This document shows, piece by piece, positions 7,583 through 15,943 of a stretch of DNA of 64,000 nt. Position 1 is the stretch's first letter. Each line of letters begins with the position of its first letter. The position numbers were made by a program, and so were the translations under genes. This DNA is from Chryseobacterium defluvii (GTDB taxonomy: Bacteria > Bacteroidota > Bacteroidia > Flavobacteriales > Weeksellaceae): assembly GCF_003634775.1 (NCBI RefSeq), contig NZ_RBXB01000001.1:310001-374000 (forward strand), written 5' to 3'. The notes under the pieces were generated by a model. It worked only from the letters and a program-made list of their open reading frames with translations. It had not been told where the DNA came from and ran no database searches.

Positions 7583-7835
7583 AGCACTAAAGAAAGGACT
7601 AAAAATTTAATGATCATTTAATTTTTAAAATTCGTCCAATCAGCAAAGAAGTTCAAAAAGTGCTTTTCCTTAGCATAAACATTTTTTCATTTAAATATTT
7701 TTTTTGTTTGGAGGTAGTTCTCTGCTGTGAAGCCCAGAGCTACATTCTTTTCTCATTTAAGAATCAAAACCAAAATGAGGGGTGTCGTTATCAGAGAAAC
7801 CGTTTCCTTAACCCTAAACAGTGAAAGAGTGATCT
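7583..7835 (+). other. Structured non-coding stretch upstream of tRNA-like elements
   Basis: No credible protein gene. Inverted repeats AAAGCACT (about 7581) and AGTGCTTT (about 7657) flank about 70 bases. A second hairpin at 7714-7743 has GTAG pairing with CTAC, a two-base bulge, then CTCTG pairing with CAGAG. A segment at 7826-7842 is repeated imperfectly at 7874-7890 inside the first tRNA-like element. Confidence 0.5.
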
Positions 7836-7938
7836 GGAGAAGTGGCGGAAGGGCAGACGCTAAAGACAAGTATAGAGTGATCTGAAAAAGCTATTCAGGG
7901 AACTAACACTCATACAGGTTCGAATCCTGTCTTCTCTA
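7836..7938 (+). tRNA. tRNA-like element, class II shape, anticodon arm unclear
   Basis: Acceptor stem GGAGAAG (7836-7842) pairs with CTTCTCT (7931-7937) apart from one G-U. A D-arm GCG/CGC with AGGG loop (7845-7860) looks Leu/Ser-like. T-arm ACAGG-TTCGAAT-CCTGT is perfect (7914-7930). Between D and T arms is a long region with a nested hairpin (GAGTG 7875-7879 with CACTC 7907-7911, and CTGAA with TTCAG inside), but no normal 5-bp anticodon stem with U33. It may be a decayed tRNA, a tRNA mimic or contain an insertion. CCA is not encoded, as for other tRNAs here. Confidence 0.5.
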
Positions 7939-8051
7939 CAAACTTTTAAGACGGAATGAAATAAGAGCGACCTTACGACTTTGCAATGAAAACAGGCTGA
8001 TCATCTGGGTTGTGCACGACTGGATATTGTAAAGGTGGAAAAAGCGGGACC

Positions 8052-8070
8052 CACGGGGTAAAAGCCGTGG
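8052..8070 (+). other. Hairpin between the two tRNA-like elements
   Basis: CCACGG pairs perfectly with CCGTGG around a 7-base loop. Just upstream, GTGGAAAA is complementary to TTTTCCAC at the 3' end of the following tRNA, so the precursor RNA could form an alternative outer stem. Confidence 0.5.
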
Positions 8071-8075
8071 AAACT

Positions 8076-8147
8076 GGGAAAGTAGCTCAGTGGCAGAGCG
8101 TGACGGTGCAAACGGCGAGGTCGGTGGTTCGAATCCATCCTTTTCCA
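8076..8147 (+). tRNA. tRNA-Cys(GCA)-like
   Basis: GGGAAAG (8076-8082) pairs with CTTTTCC (8140-8146); D-arm GCTC/GAGC; T-arm GGTGG-TTCGAAT-CCATC. The anticodon loop GTGCAAA gives anticodon GCA (Cys) with U33 in place. The anticodon stem has one A-G mismatch and a U-G pair, and the discriminator is A rather than the U normally required for Cys charging, so function is uncertain. Length is 72 nt without CCA. Confidence 0.65.
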
Positions 8148-8232
8148 CAAGACTACGTTAAACTACAGGAAATTGTGGTAGTCTTAATGATTCTCATGTT
8201 TAATTTGAGTTTTCATGGTTATTAGTTTTTAG

Positions 8233-8262
8233 CCCGACTGACTTATTGTCGGTCGGGTTTTT
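8233..8262 (+). terminator. Rho-independent terminator before late region
   Basis: A 10-bp stem (CCCGACTGAC with GTCGGTCGGG, one T-G wobble) with TTATT loop, followed by TTTTT. It ends the tRNA-like transcript just before the nuclease-like gene at 8275. Confidence 0.85.
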
Positions 8263-8274
8263 AAATCCTACACA

Positions 8275-8907
8275 ATGACAGAAAAATTAATTCAAAAAGC
8301 TTTATTGAAGAACTGGCATTCTCACCATTACAAGTTCATCAATGTTTTCTATTTCGACAATGAAAGTGACTGGCTTAGTTTTCTGCCATCTGGAATTTGC
8401 TATGAGGTTGAAATCAAGATCAGCCGTTCGGATTTTAAAGCAGACTTCAAGAAGCCTAAACACGAAATCCATGAAAAGAATGATGCAGGCAAAGGATATT
8501 ATATTGAAAAAAGAGGTGGTAATACTTTGCTTGATCCATCCTGGGAGTTCTGCAAGAACTTTCCGGAATTAGTAATAGCTGAAGAGCATCGTTCTTATAG
8601 GCATAACAGATATAATGAAATGGATATTCGGTTGTATTACATCCCTTATTCTACTATTGAGATCCGGGAAATGAACAATTTAAAACTTCCAAACAAGTTC
8701 TTTTATGCAGTTCCGGAAGGGATGATCATTCCGGATGAGGTTCCAAGTTATGCAGGTCTTCTTTACATAGATGAAAACTTGAAAGTAAAAAAGGTAAAGG
8801 ACGGCAAATTTATCCACAAAGATATTCTAAGTCCTACCAAGCTATTCAATAAAACATATAATTCTTATGTATCTAATTTATATTCAAATCTAAACAAAGT
8901 ATCATGA
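8275..8907 (+). CDS. PD-(D/E)XK nuclease-like phage protein
   Basis: A 210-residue protein. The segment CYEVEIKISRSDFKADFKKP (from about residue 42) has the Glu-x-Lys catalytic pattern of PD-(D/E)XK/MmcB-type nucleases, followed by an Asp-rich turn. The C-terminal half is mixed with Pro/aromatic loops and is not assigned. It precedes small terminase by one small gene, a position where Bacteroidota phages often carry this family. Role could be packaging-linked DNA processing or recombination (inference). Confidence 0.72.
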   Translation: MTEKLIQKALLKNWHSHHYKFINVFYFDNESDWLSFLPSGICYEVEIKISRSDFKADFKKPKHEIHEKNDAGKGYYIEKRGGNTLLDPSWEFCKNFPELVIAEEHRSYRHNRYNEMDIRLYYIPYSTIEIREMNNLKLPNKFFYAVPEGMIIPDEVPSYAGLLYIDENLKVKKVKDGKFIHKDILSPTKLFNKTYNSYVSNLYSNLNKVS

Positions 8908-9143
8908 AAGCAATAGAATTTAAAGAGCAAAATGTGGTTTTTGCAGAAAATCAACCAGAATATTTATCGTTGCCAGCCTTTAAATCCGAAGAAGGTGATG
9001 TTGTAACATGTTGGGAATTAAGTGATGAAGAAATAGAAAAGATTAAAGAGACCAAAAACATCTTTTTAGCAATTAAGACTTTTAATCATCCTTTACAACC
9101 AATTTTTATAACAGTTGATCGTAAAGAGTTATTTACAGATTAA
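8904..9143 (+). CDS. Phage hypothetical protein (79 aa)
   Basis: Function not recognised. ATGA overlap with the nuclease-like gene indicates coupling. The protein is acidic with a strand-rich N-terminus and the pattern ELSDEEIEKIKETKNIFLAI in the second half. Confidence 0.68.
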   Translation: MKAIEFKEQNVVFAENQPEYLSLPAFKSEEGDVVTCWELSDEEIEKIKETKNIFLAIKTFNHPLQPIFITVDRKELFTD

Positions 9144-9144
9144 A

Positions 9145-9726
9145 ATGCAGAAGAAAACGACAAATAAAATACCAACCACTAAAAAGGCAGCCGCTCCCAA
9201 AAAAAGAGTGGCTAAAACAGTTAAACCCCTTCCAGAAAAACCGGAAACAATTACAACAAACAAAACATTTGGAAACCAATTCTGGAAGATGAGAGCAAAG
9301 CACGGCCGGGATAAACTTTTTGCCACTCCTGAGGAATTATGGAATGCAGCATGTGAATATTTCCAATGGGTTGAAGACAATCCCCTTCCAGAAACGAAAG
9401 TATTCCAGCATCAAGGGAAAGTTGTTACGGAAACCGTTCCAATTATGCGGGCTATGACATTAGGACAGCTTTGTTTTTACCTTAATTGTAATGAAGCATA
9501 CTTCAGGCAATTTAAAGCAAGATTAACAGATGAGGATGAGGGTTTTTCTACGGTCATCGCTGATATAGAGAATGTAATTTATACACAAAAGTTCCAAGGA
9601 GCATCCGGAAACCTTCTAAATGCTAACATTATTTCCCGTGATCTTGGTTTGGCTGATAAGAAGGAAGTAAACGGGACGGTATCATTCCTGGATTTTTTAA
9701 TGCAAAGCTCAGATGATGAAGAGTAA
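9145..9726 (+). CDS. Terminase small subunit
   Basis: 193 residues from ATG 9145, one base after the previous stop; an upstream in-frame TTG lies inside that gene. A Lys-rich N-terminal tail precedes the packaging domain: FWKMRAKHGRDKLFATPEEL, an aromatic EYFQW segment, then MTLGQLCFYL and an FRQFKARL helix. This series matches the DNA-binding small terminase family of Bacteroidota phages. Expected role: recognising the packaging site and loading the large subunit at 10293. Two small genes lie between the subunits. Confidence 0.87.
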   Translation: MQKKTTNKIPTTKKAAAPKKRVAKTVKPLPEKPETITTNKTFGNQFWKMRAKHGRDKLFATPEELWNAACEYFQWVEDNPLPETKVFQHQGKVVTETVPIMRAMTLGQLCFYLNCNEAYFRQFKARLTDEDEGFSTVIADIENVIYTQKFQGASGNLLNANIISRDLGLADKKEVNGTVSFLDFLMQSSDDEE

Positions 9727-10075
9727 AACTATCAAAATACCAATTTTTTTCGGAAATCTAACTATTATCTACTCTGAAGGATGGGATGAAGTTAACAAAA
9801 GGTACGAAAAACAAACAGATTGGCTTACACCTCTTGAAAACCTTTCTGAAGCATGCGTTTTTACGGCACATTACAAAAGTGGATATACACAATATGTTGT
9901 TGCATTCAAAAGAATACCTAAAGGATTTGTTATAGCTCATGAATGTGTTCATTTGGTAAATCGCATTTTTCAAGATCGAAGATTAGTCTTAGATATGTAC
10001 AATGATGAAACCCAAGCATATTTAACAGGTTGGTTCTTTGAGCAAATAGATAATTTCTTTAAAAATCAAAAATAA
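9713..10075 (+). CDS. HExxH minimal metallopeptidase-like protein A
   Basis: 120 residues, starting in the last codons of the small terminase gene. Motif AHECVH: H76, E77 and H80 form an HExxH zinc site; an NDET acidic pair (98-99) about 20 residues later could supply the third ligand, and QAYLTGWFFEQI follows. The protein is short for a protease, but the same core plus spacing appears in the second protein at 13608-13994, so they look like paralogues. No signal peptide. Possible role in head maturation or host targeting is inference. Confidence 0.75.
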   Translation: MMKSKTIKIPIFFGNLTIIYSEGWDEVNKRYEKQTDWLTPLENLSEACVFTAHYKSGYTQYVVAFKRIPKGFVIAHECVHLVNRIFQDRRLVLDMYNDETQAYLTGWFFEQIDNFFKNQK

Positions 10076-10082
10076 TTAAATC

Positions 10083-10292
10083 ATGGATAAAAAATATTTC
10101 ATAATTGTGTCTTATAATTTCAAGAAAACAATGCTAGACGTTAGAGAAATATCACATGTAACTACATCTGTTTCAAAAGATGTTGATACGTCTACTGTCT
10201 ATATGAAGAATGGAAAAGATATTGAAGTTAATGATGATGAATTCTTCAGCGAATTAAAGAGGATTGAAGAAGAGTTAAAACCTAGAGACTAA
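10083..10292 (+). CDS. Phage hypothetical protein (69 aa)
   Basis: Function not recognised. A 69-residue protein with strand-rich start and an acidic C-terminus (NDDEFFSELKRIEEEL). Its stop touches the terminase start, so it is part of the packaging operon. Confidence 0.65.
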   Translation: MDKKYFIIVSYNFKKTMLDVREISHVTTSVSKDVDTSTVYMKNGKDIEVNDDEFFSELKRIEEELKPRD

Positions 10293-11849
10293 ATGTCAAA
10301 CACAGCGGCACAACAAAAGGCAATGCTCAAATTTAGTGAGTGGAGAGCGGACTGGAATAAGTTCGCCTTTGAAGTTTTAGGAGCACACTTGGATCCGGAA
10401 CAAAAAAAGATCATTGAATCTGTTCAATTCAATCCCCGCACTTCCGTAATGTCAGGAACATCCCGCGGGAAAGACTTCGTTTCCGCAGTTGCTGCAATGT
10501 GCTTCATGTATCTGACACCGAAATGGAAGAACGGCCAGTTAATTCATAATACAAAGGTTGCTTTGACCGCTCCCACTGGAAGACAGGTAGAGAATATCAT
10601 GCAGCCTGAAATTTCAAGGCTTTACAATAACGCATTAAGCAAGGGTATACAGCTCCCGGGCCGTCTTGTAGGCAATGATATCCGTACGGATTGGGATGAG
10701 TGGTTTTTGACGGGCTTTAAGGCTGATGATAATGTCACTGAAGCTTGGACCGGGTTCCACGCAGTAAATACCATGTTTGTTGTTACTGAAGCTACCGGTA
10801 TTTCAGAAGCTACTTTCAACGCAATAGAAGGAAACCTACAGGGAAACTCTCGAATGTTGATAGTATTCAACCCTAACGTGTCCACCGGCTACGCTGCTAA
10901 TTCTCAAAAGAAAGGAAGATGGGAGAAATTTAGCCTCAATTCTCTGAATGCCATGAATGTTGTTGAAAAGAAAATGATCATTCCCGGGCAGGTTGATTAT
11001 TTATGGATAAAAGATAAATTAAATGAGTGGTGTACCATCATTTCGGCTAATGATGTCATTACAGAAGAAGATGATTTTGAGTTTGAAGGTGTATGGTACC
11101 GCCCTAATGATCTATGCAGGGCCAAAATACTTGGAAAATTCCCAAAAGTATCGGAAGACGCCCTTATCCCTCAGCAATGGGTAGAACTCGCAAATAAACG
11201 CTGGATTGAGTACCAGAAACAAGCGAATAAAGACTATAAAAAGAAAAATAATCTGATGCTTGGTTCAGATATTGCCGGGATGGGGCGGGATAACACTGTA
11301 GATTGCTTCCGGTTCGGTAATTATGTTGAAAAGTTTGCAATTAAACATTCAGCCGGAAAGGCGAACCACATGGAAGAAGCAGGCAAGATCGCTAATGTTC
11401 TTCGATCAGACGCAAAGGCAACCGCCTCAATTGACACCATTGGAGAAGGAGCAGGGGTATATTCCAGGTTAGTTGAGTTAGGCTTTGAAGAAAGAGTAAT
11501 ATCTTGTAAATATTCATCAAAACCAGAATTCGGAGGCTATGAACTTAAAGACAGCACTGAGCAGTATTCATTTCTCAATATGAGAGCTTATCTTTTCTGG
11601 CAGGTACGGGAATGGTTAGACCCTAAAAACAGGCATGATGCTATGTTACCGCCTTCAGAAACATTTATGGAGGAGGCTACCGAAATAAAATATTTCTTCC
11701 AATCTAATGGGAAAATACAAATTGAAAAAAAAGAAGACATAAAGAAACGTTTGAAACGGTCTACGGATGAATTTGACGCATTAGCGAACACTTTCCATCC
11801 ATTTGAACCACCTGTTAATCCTGGAGCTTTAGAAGGAATACTTTGGTAA
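10293..11849 (+). CDS. Terminase large subunit
   Basis: 518 residues, normal length. ATPase part: an atypical Walker A SGTSRGKD at residues 54-61, an APTGRQVENI coupling segment at 93-102, and a Walker B-type strand MFVVTEATG at 161-169 in which Glu follows Thr instead of the usual Asp-Glu. Nuclease part: GSDIAGMGRDN (first metal Asp) around residue 328, ASIDTIGEGAG (second Asp) around 380, and TDEFDALANTF near the end (third). It packages DNA at the portal using ATP. It overlaps the next gene by one base. Confidence 0.95.
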   Translation: MSNTAAQQKAMLKFSEWRADWNKFAFEVLGAHLDPEQKKIIESVQFNPRTSVMSGTSRGKDFVSAVAAMCFMYLTPKWKNGQLIHNTKVALTAPTGRQVENIMQPEISRLYNNALSKGIQLPGRLVGNDIRTDWDEWFLTGFKADDNVTEAWTGFHAVNTMFVVTEATGISEATFNAIEGNLQGNSRMLIVFNPNVSTGYAANSQKKGRWEKFSLNSLNAMNVVEKKMIIPGQVDYLWIKDKLNEWCTIISANDVITEEDDFEFEGVWYRPNDLCRAKILGKFPKVSEDALIPQQWVELANKRWIEYQKQANKDYKKKNNLMLGSDIAGMGRDNTVDCFRFGNYVEKFAIKHSAGKANHMEEAGKIANVLRSDAKATASIDTIGEGAGVYSRLVELGFEERVISCKYSSKPEFGGYELKDSTEQYSFLNMRAYLFWQVREWLDPKNRHDAMLPPSETFMEEATEIKYFFQSNGKIQIEKKEDIKKRLKRSTDEFDALANTFHPFEPPVNPGALEGILW

Positions 11850-12199
11850 TGGACGAAAAAGTATACATATTATCATTGACAAAAGAACAGCTAGACTCTC
11901 TACCCTATGATGTTTTAAAATGGGAATGTTGTTGTAAAAATTGTAATCGAGGGACAACGGTTCGTGATTATGGATTGTCACCCTTGTTTTTTCTTAATAG
12001 AAATAGCAAAAGAGCTCATAAAAACACTCCAAAATATTGGATGGATACATCAAGTATTATTTGGCTTTGCGGAAAGCATTACGCGATCATGAGACGTTGT
12101 GGTTTTGATTATATTTTGAAAAAGTATTTCGACCACCATAAAGCACCATCAGGTATTATAAAAAAAGTAAATCAAGGAATAGAAAAAATACACCCATGA
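11849..12199 (+). CDS. Cys/His-rich phage hypothetical protein (116 aa)
   Basis: The start ATG overlaps the terminase stop (TAATG). A CCCKNC cluster (about residues 29-34), and a later CGKHY/C pair, could bind zinc as in HNH or zinc-ribbon proteins, but no HNH catalytic set is clear. Located between terminase and portal, where phages often carry an HNH nuclease; that reading is possible and unproven. Confidence 0.65.
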   Translation: MDEKVYILSLTKEQLDSLPYDVLKWECCCKNCNRGTTVRDYGLSPLFFLNRNSKRAHKNTPKYWMDTSSIIWLCGKHYAIMRRCGFDYILKKYFDHHKAPSGIIKKVNQGIEKIHP

Positions 12200-13608
12200 A
12201 CATAGAAGAAATCACAGGAAAAACAACTCCTGAAGAGCAAATAAATGCTTTGAGAGTTGATAAAACAGAAAAGCCGAAAATTGAAGATTTAAAAAAGGAA
12301 TGGAAGGTTTCGCAACATAGGACTATAATTGATAATGATTTCCTTCCAAATAAAGAGGTAAAAGATCCTGAAGGTAAAGTCATAAAAACAAAGAAGGTCA
12401 ACCGTATAGCAATGCCCGTTCAAAAATATATTGTAAACAGTGCAGTGTCATTCGGTTTTGGTAATCCAATTACCATCAAAAGCAATGCTGAATCTGGTTC
12501 ACAAGAAGAGATTGTAGAGAAAGCAATTGAGAAAATTTTACTTCAAAATAAAGCAGATATTAAAAATAGACAGGCAGCTAGAGAACTTTATCGATCAACA
12601 GAAATAGCAGAATATTGGTATTATCAGAAGTCAGAACCGCATGAAGACTATGGTTTTCAATGTAGTTTCCGGATTAAAGTAAAGCTCTTTATTCCTTGGA
12701 AGAATGATACATTATATCCTATGTTTAATGAATATGATGATATGATAGCATTCTCCAGGGGTTTTTCCTTATTAAATTCAGAAAAAAAAGCAGTCGAATA
12801 TTTTGAGACATTCACGGACACAGATGTAGTAAGGTTTATGAAAGGAGAGAATGGATGGGAAATTGTCCCAATTGAAGGAGCCGGCAAAAATCCTATACAA
12901 AAAATACCTATTGTCTATGCCAGTCAAGAAGAAACAGAATATGAGGATGTAAAGTATGATATTGAGCGATTAGAATTGCTTTTATCCCGTCATGCTGAAA
13001 TAAATGATTATCATGCTGCACCAACTACATTTGTAAAAGGAAAGGTAACAGGTTTGCCTCAGGCTGGAGAAGCTAACAAGTCAATACAAGGAGGACCTGA
13101 ATCTGATATGAAAGTTATATCTTGGGATGCTGCACCGGAATCTGTTAGATTAGAAATCGATACAAGGTTAGAAAACATTCATAAATTTACAAAGACTCCA
13201 GATCTATTCCGACAAGTTAAAGGACTGAACCAGGTTTCCGGAATCATGCTCAAAATGCTATTTATGGATGCTCATTTAAAAGTAATGGAGAAGGCCGAAA
13301 TTTGGGAGGATTATTTTACCCGTAGATACAACATCTTAAAAGCATATGTAGGCAAACTTCTCAATACTTCTCTTCTGGAAGCTTCTAACAGGTTGGAACT
13401 GGAGCCAGTGATTAAGCCGTACATGATCCAGGACACGAAAGAATGGGTTGAAACTCTTATGACTGCCAATGGCAATAAACCTTTGATATCTCAACAACTT
13501 TCAGCTGAATTGTCGACATTAGCACCATCTGAAGATTGGCTTGTGCTTCAGGCTGAACAAGAAGCTGCCAAAACTGAAAGCGTATTCGGAAACCCTAATG
13601 AATTATAA
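12196..13608 (+). CDS. Portal protein (SPP1 gp6-like)
   Basis: 470 residues of the SPP1 gp6/phage_prot_Gp6 type: an N-terminal acidic and basic arm, NRIAMPVQKYIVNSAVSFGFG near residue 70 (cut here for length), alternating strand and helix middle, and the conserved helix with GLNQVSGIMLKMLFMDAH around residue 340. It forms the dodecameric ring through which DNA passes, contacting terminase, scaffold and connectors. Starts 4 bases before the previous stop and shares TAATG with the next gene. Confidence 0.92.
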   Translation: MNIEEITGKTTPEEQINALRVDKTEKPKIEDLKKEWKVSQHRTIIDNDFLPNKEVKDPEGKVIKTKKVNRIAMPVQKYIVNSAVSFGFGNPITIKSNAESGSQEEIVEKAIEKILLQNKADIKNRQAARELYRSTEIAEYWYYQKSEPHEDYGFQCSFRIKVKLFIPWKNDTLYPMFNEYDDMIAFSRGFSLLNSEKKAVEYFETFTDTDVVRFMKGENGWEIVPIEGAGKNPIQKIPIVYASQEETEYEDVKYDIERLELLLSRHAEINDYHAAPTTFVKGKVTGLPQAGEANKSIQGGPESDMKVISWDAAPESVRLEIDTRLENIHKFTKTPDLFRQVKGLNQVSGIMLKMLFMDAHLKVMEKAEIWEDYFTRRYNILKAYVGKLLNTSLLEASNRLELEPVIKPYMIQDTKEWVETLMTANGNKPLISQQLSAELSTLAPSEDWLVLQAEQEAAKTESVFGNPNEL

Positions 13609-13994
13609 TGATCAACTTTGAAATAAATGTGTCAGTTTACAAAACTGATATCTTAGTTATTATTGGAGGAAGCTCAAAAGAAAGAAAGAAGATCCTAACA
13701 AAATATTATTCAAAATCAGAAATTGAAAATTTGTTTGAGAATACAGTCTTTCATGAGGCTACAACAATACAGCATACATCAGGATCAATAATATTGCTTT
13801 TTAATGAGAAACCAAATCAGAATAATTTTTGGCTTTCAATTTTAGCTCATGAAACTTTTCATGTATCAAGTTTTATTATGAGAAGGGTAAATATCCCCCT
13901 TTCCCAAGATTCTGAAGAAGCTTATGCTTATCTGCAACAAATGATTTTTGAAGAAATTCTGGATAATTTAGACAATGGCCAACCTGCACGATGA
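13608..13994 (+). CDS. HExxH minimal metallopeptidase-like protein B
   Basis: 128 residues. HETFH at residues 81-85 gives the HExxH zinc pair; SEEAYAYLQQMIFEEI follows with acidic residues 103-104 about 19 residues after the motif. Protein A at 9713 has the same core and spacing (HECVH then DETQAYL). The start overlaps the portal stop (TAATG) and its end overlaps the MuF gene by 20 bases. Catalytic competence is unproven; no function is assigned. Confidence 0.75.
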   Translation: MINFEINVSVYKTDILVIIGGSSKERKKILTKYYSKSEIENLFENTVFHEATTIQHTSGSIILLFNEKPNQNNFWLSILAHETFHVSSFIMRRVNIPLSQDSEEAYAYLQQMIFEEILDNLDNGQPAR

Positions 13995-15942
13995 TAATTT
14001 TGATTCAAAACACTTCCGAAGAGGTGAATACAATGTAAGGAGAATAAATTCTCTTTATAAAAAGCTTATTGATGAAATCACATCACTTCAATCTATAGGC
14101 CGAATTAAAGCCACGAAATTATTTTCCTTTTCTGATTATCCGGATCTTGACAAATCGGCAAACAAACTTTTTGAACAGTTTACAAAAAATGTGACAGCTG
14201 AGCTTTTTGCCCAAGTTGAACAAAGTTGGAAATTTGCAGAAGCAAAACAAACTGATTTCATCAACAAAATAGCCTCAAAATTGAATCTTTCTAAGGAAAG
14301 GGTAAAAGAATATACCAATCCTAACAAAGAGGCCCTAAAAGCGTTTAAAAATAGGAAAGAGAATGGAATGAATCTTTCGGATCGTGTTTGGAAGCTTTCA
14401 GATCAGTTCCGTATTGAAATAGAACTTGGTTTGGATGTCGGAATAGGAGAAGGTAAATCTGCTGCAAAGTTGGCCCGGGAACTCCGATCAAACCTTAATG
14501 ATCCTGACCGGCTTTTTCGCCGAGTGAGAGATAAACACGGGAACCTTGTTTTATCTAAAGCGGCAAAGGCATACCATCCGGGACAAGGTGTGTATAGGTC
14601 TTCAGCCAAAAACGCTCAAAGACTTACAAGGACCGAAAATAATATGGCTTACCACGAAGCTAATTATCAAAAATACCAGGAATTTGATTTTGTTGTAGGA
14701 ATCCAGATAAAGCTTTCTAATAACCCTAACCATTGCCCATTCTGTGAAGCAATGGCCGGAGAATATCCAAAAGATTTTAAATTCATTGGATGGCATCCTA
14801 TGTGCCGGTGCACCAGCATCACAATTTTAAAGACGTGGGAAGAAATGGAAAGAGATAATCAGCTCATTTGGGATGGGAAAGAACCTTTAGGTAGCGTCAA
14901 TGAGGTTAAAGAAGTTCCGAAAGCGTTTTCCTCATGGATACAAGACAACAAAGATAAAATCGAAAACGCAAAGGTAAAACCTTACTTTATTAGGGATAAT
15001 CCACGTTTTGTTAATTATGTACAAAATGAAACGACAAAAATTTTAAAAGATAGTTCTGATAATTCAGATATTCCTAAGTTCATTTTAGAAAGGGTAAATC
15101 ATTACAAAATGATTAATGATGATATATTAAATTTAAAATCACAATACGATATTCTGGAAGAAGAGAGAAGGATTGAGGCGAAAAAAGTTAACGAATATTA
15201 CTCTGATTTCAAAAAGAAAAACTCAAAGAAAAAGCAAGATGAAATAATTAAGCTTTTAGATAAGGACGAATATTTCCGATCTATCAAGAAAAAATCAGAT
15301 TCCTTAAATGGTGGTCCAAAAAGGTTAAATGATCTTATTAATGCCAAAAAGAAACAAATACTTGATGAAGGGGAATTACAATTCAAAAAATTGATAAGTG
15401 AATTGTCTGGGGAAACAAAAATGAAAATTAATGGAGGGGGAAATTTGGTTGATGATATTGTAAATGATTTCAAGAAATTAACAAAAGGATACAATGATGA
15501 TAAAACAATAGCATTTTTAAAAACTTCAGGTAGGGAAGGTTTTGATTCAATAGGTCGAACAGTTAATATTAACACATCCTCATCTAAATATACAATAATG
15601 CACGAATTAGCACATTCAATTGAACTTGATGAGTCGATGCTTAAAAAGTCCGTTGACTTTTTAGAAAGAAGAACTAAAGGAGGAGAATTTAAATATTTAA
15701 AAGATGATGTTAACAAGGCTTTCAATGGGAACGAGATGTATAGAGAAGGAGGATTTTTCAATCCTTATGTAGGTAAGCATTATAAGGCTGATGCTGATAG
15801 TGTAGTTTCTTATAAAGGTATTGCAGCAACTGAGATATATTCAATGGGGATTGAAGAAATGTACAGAAATCCAACTGTTTTTTACATGAAAGATCCTGAT
15901 CATTTTATGTTTATTTTTAATTTGTTTTTTAAAAAAAGATAA
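13975..15942 (+). CDS. MuF head protein with C-terminal zincin-like effector domain
   Basis: 655 residues against about 300-400 for simple MuF proteins. Residues 1-210 are helical; MuF core at about 215-285 includes LTRTENNMAYHEANY and the CPFCEAMAGEYP...HPMCRC cysteine set. After residue 315 comes a linker FSSWIQDNKDKIENAKVKPY, then about 210 residues of Lys-rich coiled coil. The last 110 residues carry MHELAHSIE (HExxH 543-547) and an acidic helix TEIYSMGIEEMY, possibly the third zinc ligand. MuF proteins with variable C-terminal toxin domains are established in phages; this fits that design. The gene overlaps the previous one by 20 bases and is followed one base later by a small acidic gene. 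Confidence 0.85.
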   Translation: MANLHDDNFDSKHFRRGEYNVRRINSLYKKLIDEITSLQSIGRIKATKLFSFSDYPDLDKSANKLFEQFTKNVTAELFAQVEQSWKFAEAKQTDFINKIASKLNLSKERVKEYTNPNKEALKAFKNRKENGMNLSDRVWKLSDQFRIEIELGLDVGIGEGKSAAKLARELRSNLNDPDRLFRRVRDKHGNLVLSKAAKAYHPGQGVYRSSAKNAQRLTRTENNMAYHEANYQKYQEFDFVVGIQIKLSNNPNHCPFCEAMAGEYPKDFKFIGWHPMCRCTSITILKTWEEMERDNQLIWDGKEPLGSVNEVKEVPKAFSSWIQDNKDKIENAKVKPYFIRDNPRFVNYVQNETTKILKDSSDNSDIPKFILERVNHYKMINDDILNLKSQYDILEEERRIEAKKVNEYYSDFKKKNSKKKQDEIIKLLDKDEYFRSIKKKSDSLNGGPKRLNDLINAKKKQILDEGELQFKKLISELSGETKMKINGGGNLVDDIVNDFKKLTKGYNDDKTIAFLKTSGREGFDSIGRTVNINTSSSKYTIMHELAHSIELDESMLKKSVDFLERRTKGGEFKYLKDDVNKAFNGNEMYREGGFFNPYVGKHYKADADSVVSYKGIAATEIYSMGIEEMYRNPTVFYMKDPDHFMFIFNLFFKKR

Positions 15943-15943
15943 T

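Noticed and set aside
7936..8148. Minus-strand frame with GFEPPTSP across the tRNA block
   Set aside because: GFEPP-type peptides are the usual antisense translation of tRNA T-arms; the sequence covers the tRNA-Cys-like gene.
15198..15761. 187-codon minus-strand frame over the MuF C-terminus
   Set aside because: Long because the sense strand is rich in Lys and Asp codons; composition is Ser/Phe/Leu-rich and not protein-like, and it lies opposite a clear gene.
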